This document shows, one piece after another, positions 32,469 through 41,055 of a stretch of 64,000 bases of DNA. Each line of letters opens with the position of its first letter. The stretch's first letter is position 1. Both the position numbers and the translations under genes were made by a program. The notes under the pieces are model-generated. The model was not told the origin of the DNA and ran no database searches. It saw nothing but the letters and a program-made list of their open reading frames with translations. The DNA is from Butyrivibrio sp. AC2005 (lineage in GTDB: Bacteria > Bacillota > Clostridia > Lachnospirales > Lachnospiraceae): positions 23,456-87,455 of the forward strand of contig NZ_KE384141.1 of assembly GCF_000424145.1 (NCBI RefSeq). Reading direction: 5' to 3'.

Positions 32469-34397
32469 TACGTCCTTCTTGAGGATGCCGAGCAGTACTG
32501 CTGATACTACTGAACCAACAAGGAGAGCAACGAGGTACATTCCTACGTTACCTACAACAGGGAATACGAAGATTCCGCCGTGAGGAGCCATAAGTGTGCA
32601 CTTGAAGAGCATTGAAAGAGCACCTGCCACGCCTGATCCAATCATAAGAGAAGGGATTACGTGGAGCGGATCTGCTGCAGCAAACGGGATAGCACCCTCT
32701 GTGATGAAGCAAAGACCCATGATGAAGTTAACGGGACCGGACTTTCTCTCGCCTTCTGTGAACTTGTTCTTGAAGATAAGTGTTGCAATAGCGATTGCGA
32801 TAGGAGGAGTCATACCACCAACCATAACTGCTGCCATGATCATCCAGCCTGTCTGATCGCTCTGGCTTGCTGTTGCAAGTGCTGCTGTACCGAATACATA
32901 AGCTGCCTTGTTGAGCGGGCCACCCATGTCTGTAGCCATCATTCCGCCAAGGATAGCTCCGAGGATTACGATTGAACCACTGCTCATTCCGTTAAGAACA
33001 CCTGTGATCCATGCGTTAAGAGCACCAACGATAGGATTGATAGCACACATTACAAGACCGATTATCAGGATACCGCAAAGAGGGTAGATGAGTACGGGCT
33101 TGATACCTTCAAGTGCTGCCGGAAGACCATCTGTAAGCTTTCTGATAGCAAGTACGATGTAACCTGCTGCAAAACCTGCAACAAGAGCGCCAAGGAAAGC
33201 AGAAGGAATATCACCGCCGGGAGCTGCAAATGTAGCACCTGATGCAGCGAGAGCACCACCTACGAAACCAACTGCAAGACCAGGACGATCTGCAATACTC
33301 TGTGCTATAAATCCTGCAAGGATAGGAAGCATGAATCCGAATGCTGTTCCACCGATTGACTTAAACCATGCAGCAACAGGAGTGTTGGAACCGAAGTTGC
33401 TGGGATCGATTGAATAGTCATCGAGAAGGAATGCGATAGCGATAAGGATACCACCACCGATAACGAAAGGAAGCATATGTGATACACCGTTCATAAGGTG
33501 CTTGTATGCTTTTCTTCCAACGCTCTCATTGTCGAGAGATGCATCAGCAGATACCTTGCTGCCTGTGTGTTTGTAAACCGGAACATCACCTGATGAAGCG
33601 CGCTCGATAAGATCGCTTGAATGATGAATGGCATCAGCGGTAGAAGCTTTGATAACCTTCTTGCCATCGAAACGGGCCATCTCTACATTTTTATCAGCTG
33701 CAATGATGATTACATCAGCTTCTGCGATTTCAGATGCAGTGAGAACGTTCTTTGCACCGCCTGAACCATCGGTCTCAACCTTCATTGAGATGCCGTTGTC
33801 CTTAGCACACTGTTCAAGGGCTTCAGCTGCCATGTAGGTGTGAGCAATACCTGTGGGACAAGCTGTAACACCGAGGAACTTAAGTCCTGACTTTGAGGGA
33901 GCAGGAGCAGCTGTCTCTGAAGCAGAGCTCTTCTTATCGCGCTCAGCTTCCTGCTTGTCAATGATATCAAGGAACTCATCGGGAGTCTTGGCATCGATCA
34001 GAGACTGTGTGAAGCTCTGATCCATGAGCATTGTCATGAGCTTTGACAATACTTCAAGGTGTGTGTCAGCAGCACCATCGGGAGCTGCGATCATGAACAG
34101 GAGCTTGCTGGGCTGATTATCAAGTGATTTGTAATCAACACCAGAAGGAACAGTGATTGCTACGAGACCGGCCTTTTTAACAGCTGATGTCTTAGCGTGC
34201 GGAACAGCTATCCCCATACCTACCGCAGTTGAACCTTTTGCTTCTCTTGCTTCGATTGCTGCCTTGAATGCAGCCTTGTCGTTAAGATTGCCTACCTTGT
34301 CGTGAAGCGCTACCATCAAATCAATTGCAGCATTCTGGTCTGCAGCGGTCTGATTTAAGCTAACCCCATCTTTGCTTAAAAGATCTTTGATTTTCAT
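32460..34397 (-). CDS. fruA: Fructose-specific PTS enzyme IIABC
   Basis: A single 645-residue protein with domain order A-B-C. EIIA (about 1-145) carries phospho-accepting H67 in AVPHAKT. EIIB (about 172-268) carries C180 in GVTACPTGIAHTYMAAEAL. The membrane EIIC (about 290-640) has about nine to ten segments, including GGPLNKAAYVFG. It imports fructose and phosphorylates it to fructose 1-phosphate, which FruK then uses. A 92-bp gap separates it from fruK. The gene end has been tandemly duplicated. Confidence 0.97.
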   Translation of the reverse strand: MKIKDLLSKDGVSLNQTAADQNAAIDLMVALHDKVGNLNDKAAFKAAIEAREAKGSTAVGMGIAVPHAKTSAVKKAGLVAITVPSGVDYKSLDNQPSKLLFMIAAPDGAADTHLEVLSKLMTMLMDQSFTQSLIDAKTPDEFLDIIDKQEAERDKKSSASETAAPAPSKSGLKFLGVTACPTGIAHTYMAAEALEQCAKDNGISMKVETDGSGGAKNVLTASEIAEADVIIIAADKNVEMARFDGKKVIKASTADAIHHSSDLIERASSGDVPVYKHTGSKVSADASLDNESVGRKAYKHLMNGVSHMLPFVIGGGILIAIAFLLDDYSIDPSNFGSNTPVAAWFKSIGGTAFGFMLPILAGFIAQSIADRPGLAVGFVGGALAASGATFAAPGGDIPSAFLGALVAGFAAGYIVLAIRKLTDGLPAALEGIKPVLIYPLCGILIIGLVMCAINPIVGALNAWITGVLNGMSSGSIVILGAILGGMMATDMGGPLNKAAYVFGTAALATASQSDQTGWMIMAAVMVGGMTPPIAIAIATLIFKNKFTEGERKSGPVNFIMGLCFITEGAIPFAAADPLHVIPSLMIGSGVAGALSMLFKCTLMAPHGGIFVFPVVGNVGMYLVALLVGSVVSAVLLGILKKDVTK

Positions 34398-34489
34398 TAT
34401 TCTCCCTTTCTATGCCTTAGCATTTAGCGATTGAGGATACCCCCAATACATTTTTATTATTTATATTGACGAAACGTGTATATAAGTGA

Positions 34490-35398
34490 TTATTTAAGCG
34501 TTTCGTAAATACTGTTTATAAGCTCGCCTGTAGCGAGATCGTCTGAAAAAGCAGTAGCACTGCCTGCTGCGGTTCCCATGTTAAGAGCTACCTTGTAATC
34601 CTTTGTTTTCATGTAGCCTGCAACAAAACCTGCAACCATTGAATCACCGGCTCCAACCGAGTTTTTAACTGTTCCCTTCGGAACACCTACACGGAAGCGC
34701 TCACCGTCCTCTGTGATAAGCATTGCACCGTCGCCGGCCATTGAGATGAGGACGTTTCGGGCACCCATTTCCTGGAGCTTTTTAGCGTGAGCCTCGATTT
34801 CATCATCGGTTTTAAGCACTGTTCCGAACATTTCACCAAGTTCATGATTGTTCGGTTTTATAAGGAAAGGATGGTATTTAAGGACATTCATCAGAAGATC
34901 CTTGGTGGCGTCAACTACGAAGACAACGCCCTTATCCTTTAACCTGTCCAAAATGATTTCATACACATCGCTTGGAAGAGTACTGGGAATGCTTCCTGCA
35001 AGAATAAGCATGTCACCTTCCTTAAGCGAATCAAGTTTTTTGAGAAGCTCGTTATAAGCCTCGTCGCTTATTGCAGGTCCCTGAGCGTTTATCTCTGTTT
35101 CCTGCTCAGATTTTATTTTTACATTTATTCTTGAGATTCCTTTGTCGAGCATGATGAAATCTGCAAGAATTCCCTTCCTTTTTACATCTTCAACAATTGC
35201 TTCTCCGGTAAAACCTGCCGCAAAGCCAAGAGCGGTGTTTTCTATTCCAAGATTCTTTAATATGGTAGAAACATTGATGCCCTTACCTCCAAAGAAGCAG
35301 TCCTCAGATACCGAGCGGTTTGTCATGCCGGGATCAAGTGGCTTGTCCATGCGGACAATGTAGTCAATTGCCGGATTGAATGTAACTGTGTAAATCAT
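34490..35398 (-). CDS. fruK: 1-phosphofructokinase
   Basis: FruK converts fructose 1-phosphate to fructose 1,6-bisphosphate. The roughly 302-residue PfkB-family protein begins MIYTVTFNPAIDY, has the GGKGINVS substrate motif and the catalytic NSVGAGDSMVAGF near the C-terminus. I use ATG 35398, which has GGAGG just upstream; a frame from 35410 would place that site inside the gene. It sits 14 bases after the regulator gene and is clearly in operon with it and fruA. Confidence 0.97.
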   Translation of the reverse strand: MIYTVTFNPAIDYIVRMDKPLDPGMTNRSVSEDCFFGGKGINVSTILKNLGIENTALGFAAGFTGEAIVEDVKRKGILADFIMLDKGISRINVKIKSEQETEINAQGPAISDEAYNELLKKLDSLKEGDMLILAGSIPSTLPSDVYEIILDRLKDKGVVFVVDATKDLLMNVLKYHPFLIKPNNHELGEMFGTVLKTDDEIEAHAKKLQEMGARNVLISMAGDGAMLITEDGERFRVGVPKGTVKNSVGAGDSMVAGFVAGYMKTKDYKVALNMGTAAGSATAFSDDLATGELINSIYETLK

Positions 35399-35412
35399 GT
35401 TTACCTCCATTT

Positions 35413-36162
35413 TTAAGATACAGCTTTTATAATTGTCTGATCCTTATATTTTTTAGCTGGTTCTTCATCAGTGATGATGCAGCAACTTCTGAGGTCTGAA
35501 AAAGTAACCGAGCTTACTACTCCGAATTTAGTGTGATCAGCAAGGATGTAGGAGAGGTAAGTGTGCTTTATTGCCTCAGCCTTTACCAGTGCTTCATCCA
35601 CATCGGGAGTGGTAAAACCTGCCTGTACCGATACGCCGTTAGTTCCCATGAAAGCTTTTGTGAAATGGAACTTACTAAGTGCCTCCACACAATCAGGGCC
35701 GATTACAGCCTCTGTGACAGGCTTTATTCTTCCGCCGATGATCATTGTTGACAGCCCCCGTTCAAGAAGTCTCTTGGCATGAACGATACCATTGGTGATA
35801 TATTTTGCTTTTTTATTGGTTATGTGATCTATCAGGTGAAGAGTGGTTGTACCGGAATCAATATATACAAAATCGTTATCCTGTATGAGAGAGGCGGCAT
35901 ATTCTGAAATAATGTCCTTCTCCTCAGTATTCTTCTGTATCTTCTCAGCAACCGAAGGCTCTATAGTGTTGACGTCCTTACTGCTAAGAGAAGTTGCACC
36001 TCCGAAAACCTTGAGTATTCTGTGCTCAGCATGAAGTGCGTTCAGATCACGTCTTATTGTGGCCGCAGAGGAATCAAGTGCATCAACAAGTTCCTGTACG
36101 GTTACAGCTTTATGTTCTTCTACATAAGAAACGATCGCAGATCTTCTTTCTTCTGTAAGCAT
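35413..36162 (-). CDS. fruR: DeoR-family repressor of the fructose operon
   Basis: The 249-residue DeoR-type regulator has an N-terminal winged helix (TVQELVDALDSSAATIRRDL) and a C-terminal sugar-phosphate sensing domain (DSGTTT, FMGTNGVS). Members encoded with fruK-fruA respond to fructose 1-phosphate. I use ATG 36162, giving the normal family length with GGGGAG upstream; a frame extending to 36267 would run through the promoter. It is the first gene of the cluster, so autoregulation is expected. Confidence 0.95.
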   Translation of the reverse strand: MLTEERRSAIVSYVEEHKAVTVQELVDALDSSAATIRRDLNALHAEHRILKVFGGATSLSSKDVNTIEPSVAEKIQKNTEEKDIISEYAASLIQDNDFVYIDSGTTTLHLIDHITNKKAKYITNGIVHAKRLLERGLSTMIIGGRIKPVTEAVIGPDCVEALSKFHFTKAFMGTNGVSVQAGFTTPDVDEALVKAEAIKHTYLSYILADHTKFGVVSSVTFSDLRSCCIITDEEPAKKYKDQTIIKAVS

Positions 36163-36238
36163 GTGTTTTCTCCCCAAAATGATGTTGATGGTGAATGATA
36201 AGCATGAAAAACGCAAGGTGTAATCACCATCTGAGAGT

Positions 36239-36280
36239 AGGATAGCATCACAAAAAATCAAAGTCAATCAAAAATAATCA
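36239..36280 (-). promoter_or_regulatory. fru operon promoter with phased operator repeats
   Basis: On the minus strand: -35 TTGACT (complement 36262-36267), 17-bp spacer, -10 TATCCT (36239-36244). Overlapping the -35 and extending upstream, AATCA recurs at 36256-36260, 36266-36270 and 36276-36280, exactly one helical turn apart. Similar AATCA motifs occur near 36310 and 36330. This fits a DeoR-type multi-site operator, presumably bound by FruR. Confidence 0.75.
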
Positions 36281-36368
36281 AATTAAGAAAGGATTAATAA
36301 ACAAAAATAATCACAAAAAATTGTAAAAAATCACATGTTTCGTGGTAAGGTAATGTAATATTCTAGTC

Positions 36369-36396
36369 AGGTGTCAGCGAAGCTGACGGATGAGGG
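36369..36396 (+). repeat. Palindromic repeat, copy 4 (hairpin B only)
   Basis: AGGT, then GTCAGC-GAA-GCTGAC, then GGATGAGGG. Hairpin A is missing. It ends 12 bases before the HAD hydrolase start and adjoins its AAGGAG binding site. Confidence 0.85.
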
Positions 36397-36408
36397 TAAG
36401 GAGCGAAG

Positions 36409-37068
36409 ATGGAAGTAGAAGCAGTATTATTCGATTTAGACGGCACTCTGATAGATACAGAGCGCATTTACCAGACAATATGGCCCAAGGCAGTGGAGCA
36501 CTTCGGCTACAGCATGACAAGAGAGCAGACTCTGCAGCTGCGCAGTCTCGGCAGACCGTTTGCACCACAGAGGTTTAAGGAATGGTATGGTGAGGACTTT
36601 GATTACCAAAAGGTAAGAGAGTACAGAAAGCAGTTGTTTGAAGAATATATAAAGGAAGAAGGAATAAGTCTAAAGCCCGGCGCGGAGGAAATACTTAAAT
36701 GGTTAAAAGAGCAGGGAATACTTATATCTACAGCGACAGCCACCGACGAAGAGCGCACTGAGCGATATCTGAAAAAGGTTGGCCTCGTTGATTATTTTGA
36801 TAAAATATGCTGTGCCACCATGGTTAAAGAGGGAAAACCAAAGCCTGATCTGTATCTTTATGCCTGCGAGCAGGTGGGAGTGCCGAAGGAAAACTGCATA
36901 GCAGTAGAGGATGCGCCAAATGGGGTAAGATCAGCAACCGCTGCGGGAATAAAAACAATCTATATACCTGACCAGAATGATGATGAGGAAGAACTTAAGG
37001 GACTATATTATAAAAAACTTGGTTCGTTATATGAACTGCAGAATTTTATGCAGGACTTGATAAAATAG
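36409..37068 (+). CDS. HAD-superfamily hydrolase, beta-phosphoglucomutase-like
   Basis: The 219-residue protein has nucleophile motif VLFDLDGTLIDTE (D9, D11), a helical cap domain (about 15-85), motif II ISTATATDE, and the late motifs KPKPDLYLYA and VEDAPNGVRSA. This is the subfamily I/beta-PGM pattern covering sugar phosphatases and phosphoglycolate-type phosphatases. The substrate is unknown. It starts next to a palindromic repeat and lies divergently from the fructose operon, so a role in sugar phosphate metabolism is plausible but not shown. Confidence 0.92.
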   Translation: MEVEAVLFDLDGTLIDTERIYQTIWPKAVEHFGYSMTREQTLQLRSLGRPFAPQRFKEWYGEDFDYQKVREYRKQLFEEYIKEEGISLKPGAEEILKWLKEQGILISTATATDEERTERYLKKVGLVDYFDKICCATMVKEGKPKPDLYLYACEQVGVPKENCIAVEDAPNGVRSATAAGIKTIYIPDQNDDEEELKGLYYKKLGSLYELQNFMQDLIK

Positions 37069-37148
37069 GCACGCCTATCATCTAATGAATAAATAAAAAA
37101 ATCAAAAAAAGGTTATAGAAAATTAAGAAATCCCACATTGAAACTTTC

Positions 37149-37177
37149 TTTACACTCATCCTTTATTAGCATAAAAT
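37149..37177 (+). promoter_or_regulatory. Promoter of the CheC-like / DUF4317 pair
   Basis: TTTACA (37149-37154), 17-bp spacer, TAAAAT (37172-37177). A small TTACTC/GAGTAA hairpin followed by seven A lies in the leader (about 37207-37231). Confidence 0.65.
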
Positions 37178-37258
37178 AGTAGTATATCCGTGATATCTAG
37201 CGAAGTATTACTCTAAACGGAGTAAAAAAACTGATTATACAAGGAGCGAGGGGTTCTT

Positions 37259-37858
37259 ATGGATCAGGTACTTACAAACGTACAGATAGACACTTTAGGA
37301 GAAATTGCCAATATCAGTATGGGTAATTCAGCTACCACTCTCAGTATGATGGTAAACAAGAAGGTTGATATTACCACTCCTAACGTAAAGATTATCAAGA
37401 GAAGTGAATCACTTGATGACTATGAAAAAACCTGTATTTTCGTTCAGATACATTATGTAAAGGGACTTACAGGTAACAATGTCCTAATCCTTAAAGAAAA
37501 TGATGTCAAGGTTATGACCGATCTGATGATGGGCGGTGACGGAACAAATACAGACTGTGAGATTTCCGATCTGCATTTGTCAGCTGCTTCTGAGGCCATG
37601 AACCAGATGATGGGCGCTGCTGCTACATCTCTTTCCATGATGCTTAGCGTTCCCACTGATATCAGCACACCTGTAGTTAACAGAATTGACGTGGATAGCG
37701 TCAAGATTTTTGAAAAGAGTTTTGAAACAGAATACGATAATTTCGTCAAGGTTGCTTTTAAGATGACTATTGAAAATCTTATAGATTCAGTTATGGTGCA
37801 GCTCTACCCTGTTCAGTTTGCTCGCGAGATGTGTGATAAATTTATAGCAAAGGACTAA
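37259..37858 (+). CDS. CheC/FliY-type chemotaxis phosphatase domain protein
   Basis: The 199-residue protein has the two CheC-type active-site helices: E15-x2-N18 in LGEIANISMGNSATTLS and E112-x2-N115 in SEAMNQMMGAAATSLS. These residues act on phospho-CheY in CheC, CheX and FliY. The sequence is closest in feel to the N-terminal domain of FliY, but the FliN/SpoA switch domain is absent. No flagellar gene is nearby, though two chemoreceptors lie 13-19 kb away. It probably dephosphorylates CheY or a related receiver. It precedes a DUF4317 gene by 46 bases. Confidence 0.85.
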   Translation: MDQVLTNVQIDTLGEIANISMGNSATTLSMMVNKKVDITTPNVKIIKRSESLDDYEKTCIFVQIHYVKGLTGNNVLILKENDVKVMTDLMMGGDGTNTDCEISDLHLSAASEAMNQMMGAAATSLSMMLSVPTDISTPVVNRIDVDSVKIFEKSFETEYDNFVKVAFKMTIENLIDSVMVQLYPVQFAREMCDKFIAKD

Positions 37859-37904
37859 AGTTACTTCGTGGCTGTTAATTAGCCGGGGTAATGGTGAAGC
37901 GCAC

Positions 37905-39041
37905 ATGAACAAAGCAGAAGCATTAGAAATAAGGAAACAATTCACACCCGACAGATGTACGATTGATCACATCTGCGGGTGTTATGTTGATGGGGAGTTG
38001 AACAAGCGCCTTGTATCCAAGAAGGCGTTTGGAAGTATACCCGAAGAGGAGATGTTTAAATATCTCGACATTTTCAAGCACACTCTCTCAGGTGTTTTCG
38101 GGAAAAGTCTTATAAATCTTGAATTTCCAATCGATCAGGAACAGGAAGGTGGAACGCAGGAGTTTTTGCTGCGCCTTAGAGACTCTCATCTTGAGGATGA
38201 CAGTCTTATTGACGAGTTCTATGACAAGGTTATTGGAAATCTTTTCATGGAAGACAGTTACTATATTATTCTTGTTCATGCCATTTATGATGTTCCCGGA
38301 ATCACAAGGGACGGAATCGAGATGGAGGATGCCTCTGAGAATATTTATGATTACATACTCTGCAGTATCTGTCCTGTAAAACCTTCCAAGGCAGGTCTTT
38401 TCTATAATGAAAAGACCAATGAGATAGAGGACAGGTACCGTGACTGGGTTGTTGACGGTCCTTCAAAGGGATTCCTTTTCCCGGCATTTATCGATAGAAA
38501 TGCAGATATTCACAATATGCTTTATTTCTCAAAAAAGGCAGATGATCTTCAGCCTGAATTTATACAGGCACTCTTTGGAGGAAGACCGCCCATGTCAGCA
38601 CCTGAGCAGAAGAACCTGTTCCAGGCACTTGTCGAGGAGACAATAGGTGAGGAGGCTGACTACGATGTTATGAGAAATCTTCATGAAAATCTTGCAACGA
38701 TGCTGGAGGATCATGAGGAGGATGAGGTTCATTTTGAACTTTCCAAGGATGACGTTAAGCACCTTCTTGCAGACAGTGGTGTTCCTGAAGACAGAATGAA
38801 CTATTTTGATCACAATTATCAGGAGATATTAGGAGAGCAGGAGCAGCCATTCCTTGCTACCAATATTGCCAACACAAGGAAATTCGATATCACAGCACCT
38901 AACGTTGTGATCAAGGTTAAGCCCGACAGAGCGGACCTTGTTGAATCAAGAATAATTGACGGCAGGCAGTGCCTTGTAATTGCGGTAGATGACCACATCG
39001 AAGTTAACGGTGTGAATGTACGAACCTTTATAAAAGAATAA
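37905..39041 (+). CDS. DUF4317 family protein
   Basis: A 378-residue cytoplasmic protein of the DUF4317 family, known to me only from Clostridia and without assigned function. The start MNKAEALEIRKQFTPDRC followed by IDHICGCYVDG is characteristic, as are FLLRLRDSHLEDDSLIDEF and a C-terminal region with PNVVIKVKPDRADLVE. No signal peptide, membrane segment or catalytic motif is seen. It probably shares the promoter at 37149 with the CheC-like gene. A long variant of the palindromic repeat follows. Confidence 0.9.
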   Translation: MNKAEALEIRKQFTPDRCTIDHICGCYVDGELNKRLVSKKAFGSIPEEEMFKYLDIFKHTLSGVFGKSLINLEFPIDQEQEGGTQEFLLRLRDSHLEDDSLIDEFYDKVIGNLFMEDSYYIILVHAIYDVPGITRDGIEMEDASENIYDYILCSICPVKPSKAGLFYNEKTNEIEDRYRDWVVDGPSKGFLFPAFIDRNADIHNMLYFSKKADDLQPEFIQALFGGRPPMSAPEQKNLFQALVEETIGEEADYDVMRNLHENLATMLEDHEEDEVHFELSKDDVKHLLADSGVPEDRMNYFDHNYQEILGEQEQPFLATNIANTRKFDITAPNVVIKVKPDRADLVESRIIDGRQCLVIAVDDHIEVNGVNVRTFIKE

Positions 39042-39076
39042 ATCTTTGATTCAAAGATGAACAAGTAAAAAAATAT

Positions 39077-39176
39077 AGCCTTTCCCTTGGGGGCGCACAT
39101 CGTCCGGGGGACGATGGCTTTGCGCGGACCGAAGCGAAGCGAAGACAGGTGTCAGCGTAGCTGACGGATGAGGGGA
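39077..39176 (+). repeat. Palindromic repeat, copy 5 (expanded variant)
   Basis: It starts AGCCTTTCCC and ends with hairpin B GTCAGC-GTA-GCTGAC and GGATGAGGGGA. In between, hairpin A is replaced by about 55 bases containing ATCGTCC/GGACGAT and flanking GCGC pairs plus GAAGC repeats. It sits between DUF4317 and the ABC exporter. Confidence 0.85.
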
Positions 39177-39197
39177 ATACAGTTTAAAGTGAAATAG

Positions 39198-39248
39198 ATA
39201 TCATATATTGCTTACAAATTGTGTGCAATATATGATATACAATCTTAG
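39198..39248. other. Long inverted repeat before the ABC exporter
   Basis: ATATCATATATTGC (39198-39211) and its exact complement (39235-39248) are 23 bases apart. AT-rich arms without a T-run suggest an operator or RNA stem rather than a terminator. Confidence 0.7.
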
Positions 39249-39261
39249 TGTAAGAGAGCGC

Positions 39262-39292
39262 TTCGGCGCCTCTTCTATTTTTTATAAGGAAG
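39262..39292 (+). promoter_or_regulatory. Leader hairpin with TTCG loop, possible attenuator
   Basis: AGAG-A-GCGC, loop TTCG, GCGC-CTCT, then TCTATTTTTT, ending a few bases before the binding site of the ABC exporter gene at 39301. A terminator-like structure in a leader suggests conditional read-through. Confidence 0.6.
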
Positions 39293-39300
39293 GTGAGTAA

Positions 39301-41055
39301 ATGGTAAAGAAGATACTTGGGGAATTACATGAATTCAAACTGCCAAGCATACTTACTCCCCTGTGTATGATAGGAGAGGTTATCGCAGAGATGATCATCC
39401 CTGTACTTATGGGAAGAATAGTTGACCTTGGCATCAACGGTGCGGATTTAGGCTACATTATTCGCACGGGTATTATGATGATAATTGTGGCAATCTTAGG
39501 GCTTCTTGCCGGCATCGGAGGAGCATTTTTCGGATCGAGGGCATCCACCGGTCTTGCAAGAAATCTCAGAAAGAGAATGTTTGATAATATTCAGACCTTT
39601 TCATTTGCAAACATAGACAAATTCTCATCATCAGGACTTGTGACAAGACTTACAACGGATGTTACAAATATCCAGAACTCATACATGATGATACTCAGAA
39701 TGGCAATGAGAGCACCTGCATCAATGATAATTGCACTTATTATGTCATTTGTTATTTGTCCTAAGCTTGCAACAGTATACCTGATTGCAGTGCTCTGCCT
39801 TGGAGTTTTCATTGTTTTCATAATGAGCAAAGCTACAAAGTATTTTAAAGAGGTTTTTGAAAAATACGATAGATTGAATGAAAGTGTTCAGGAAAACGTA
39901 TCCGCGATCCGCGTGGTCAAGGCTTATGTACGTGAGGAGTACGAGAACAACAAGTTCAAGATTGCAGCGCTTAATATCTATGAGATGTTTGTAAAGGCAG
40001 AAAAGGTTGTTACCTTGAACGGACCGGTAATGACAGCAACAGTTTATGCCTGCATCCTTCTTATAAGCTGGATGGGTGCTCATATGATAGTAGCAGGGGA
40101 ACTTACAACCGGTTCAATGATGAGTCTTCTCACATATTGTATGAATATCCTTATGAGCCTTATGATGCTGTCAATGATATTCGTTATGATTACAATGTCT
40201 CAGGCCAGTGCCAAGCGTATTGCTGAGGTTATTGATGAAAAGACAAGTCTTTCAAATCCTGACAGCCCCATTATGGATGTGAAGGATGGAAGCATCAAAT
40301 TCAATCATGTTGATTTTGCTTACAACAAAGAGTCCGAGGAGCCTGTACTTAAGGATATAAATATTGAAATTAAATCAGGTGAGACCATAGGTATAATCGG
40401 TGGAACGGGTTCTGCCAAGTCTTCACTGGTTAACCTTATCAGCCGTCTGTACGATGTGGAAAAAGGAAGCGTAAGCGTCGGCGGCGTGGATGTAAGAAAA
40501 TATGATATGGAAGCCCTTAGAAATCAGGTTTCCGTAGTACTTCAGAAAAATGTCCTATTTAGCGGAACAATATATGAGAACCTTCGCTGGGGTGACAAGA
40601 ATGCAACTGATGAGGAAGTAAGAAGAGCCTGCAGCCTTGCATGTGCTGATGAGTTTATCGAAAAAATGCCGGATGGTTACGACACCTACATCGAGCAGGG
40701 TGGAACCAATGTATCAGGTGGTCAGAGACAGCGACTTTGTATTGCAAGAGCACTTCTTAAAAAGCCTAAGATTCTTATTCTTGATGATTCTACAAGTGCT
40801 GTCGATACAGCAACAGACGCTAAGATAAGAAAAGCTTTTGCGGAAGAAATTCCCAACACAACAAAGCTTATTATCGCCCAGAGAATATCGAGTGTTCAGG
40901 ACTGCGACAGAATAATTGTTATGGATGACGGTAAGGTTGACGGTTTCGGAACACATGAAGAATTACTTGCAAATAACACAATCTACCGTGAGGTTTATGA
41001 ATCACAGGTCGGAAGCTCAGGAGACGCTGATTTTGACGAAGGAGGTGATAACTGA
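39301..41055 (+). CDS. ABC exporter half-transporter, degenerate-site subunit
   Basis: A 584-residue protein with six membrane segments (about 15-315) followed by an ATPase domain. Walker A is G367-G-T-G-S-A-K373-S, with Ala in place of the usual Gly before Lys. The signature NVSGGQRQRL is normal, but Walker B ends D495-D496, so the catalytic Glu is Asp. Together with the partner gene, which is canonical, this is the pattern of heterodimeric exporters such as TM287/288 or BmrCD, where one ATP site does not hydrolyse. The cargo is unknown (drugs, peptides or lipids in relatives). It overlaps the partner gene by one base. Confidence 0.94.
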   Translation: MVKKILGELHEFKLPSILTPLCMIGEVIAEMIIPVLMGRIVDLGINGADLGYIIRTGIMMIIVAILGLLAGIGGAFFGSRASTGLARNLRKRMFDNIQTFSFANIDKFSSSGLVTRLTTDVTNIQNSYMMILRMAMRAPASMIIALIMSFVICPKLATVYLIAVLCLGVFIVFIMSKATKYFKEVFEKYDRLNESVQENVSAIRVVKAYVREEYENNKFKIAALNIYEMFVKAEKVVTLNGPVMTATVYACILLISWMGAHMIVAGELTTGSMMSLLTYCMNILMSLMMLSMIFVMITMSQASAKRIAEVIDEKTSLSNPDSPIMDVKDGSIKFNHVDFAYNKESEEPVLKDINIEIKSGETIGIIGGTGSAKSSLVNLISRLYDVEKGSVSVGGVDVRKYDMEALRNQVSVVLQKNVLFSGTIYENLRWGDKNATDEEVRRACSLACADEFIEKMPDGYDTYIEQGGTNVSGGQRQRLCIARALLKKPKILILDDSTSAVDTATDAKIRKAFAEEIPNTTKLIIAQRISSVQDCDRIIVMDDGKVDGFGTHEELLANNTIYREVYESQVGSSGDADFDEGGDN

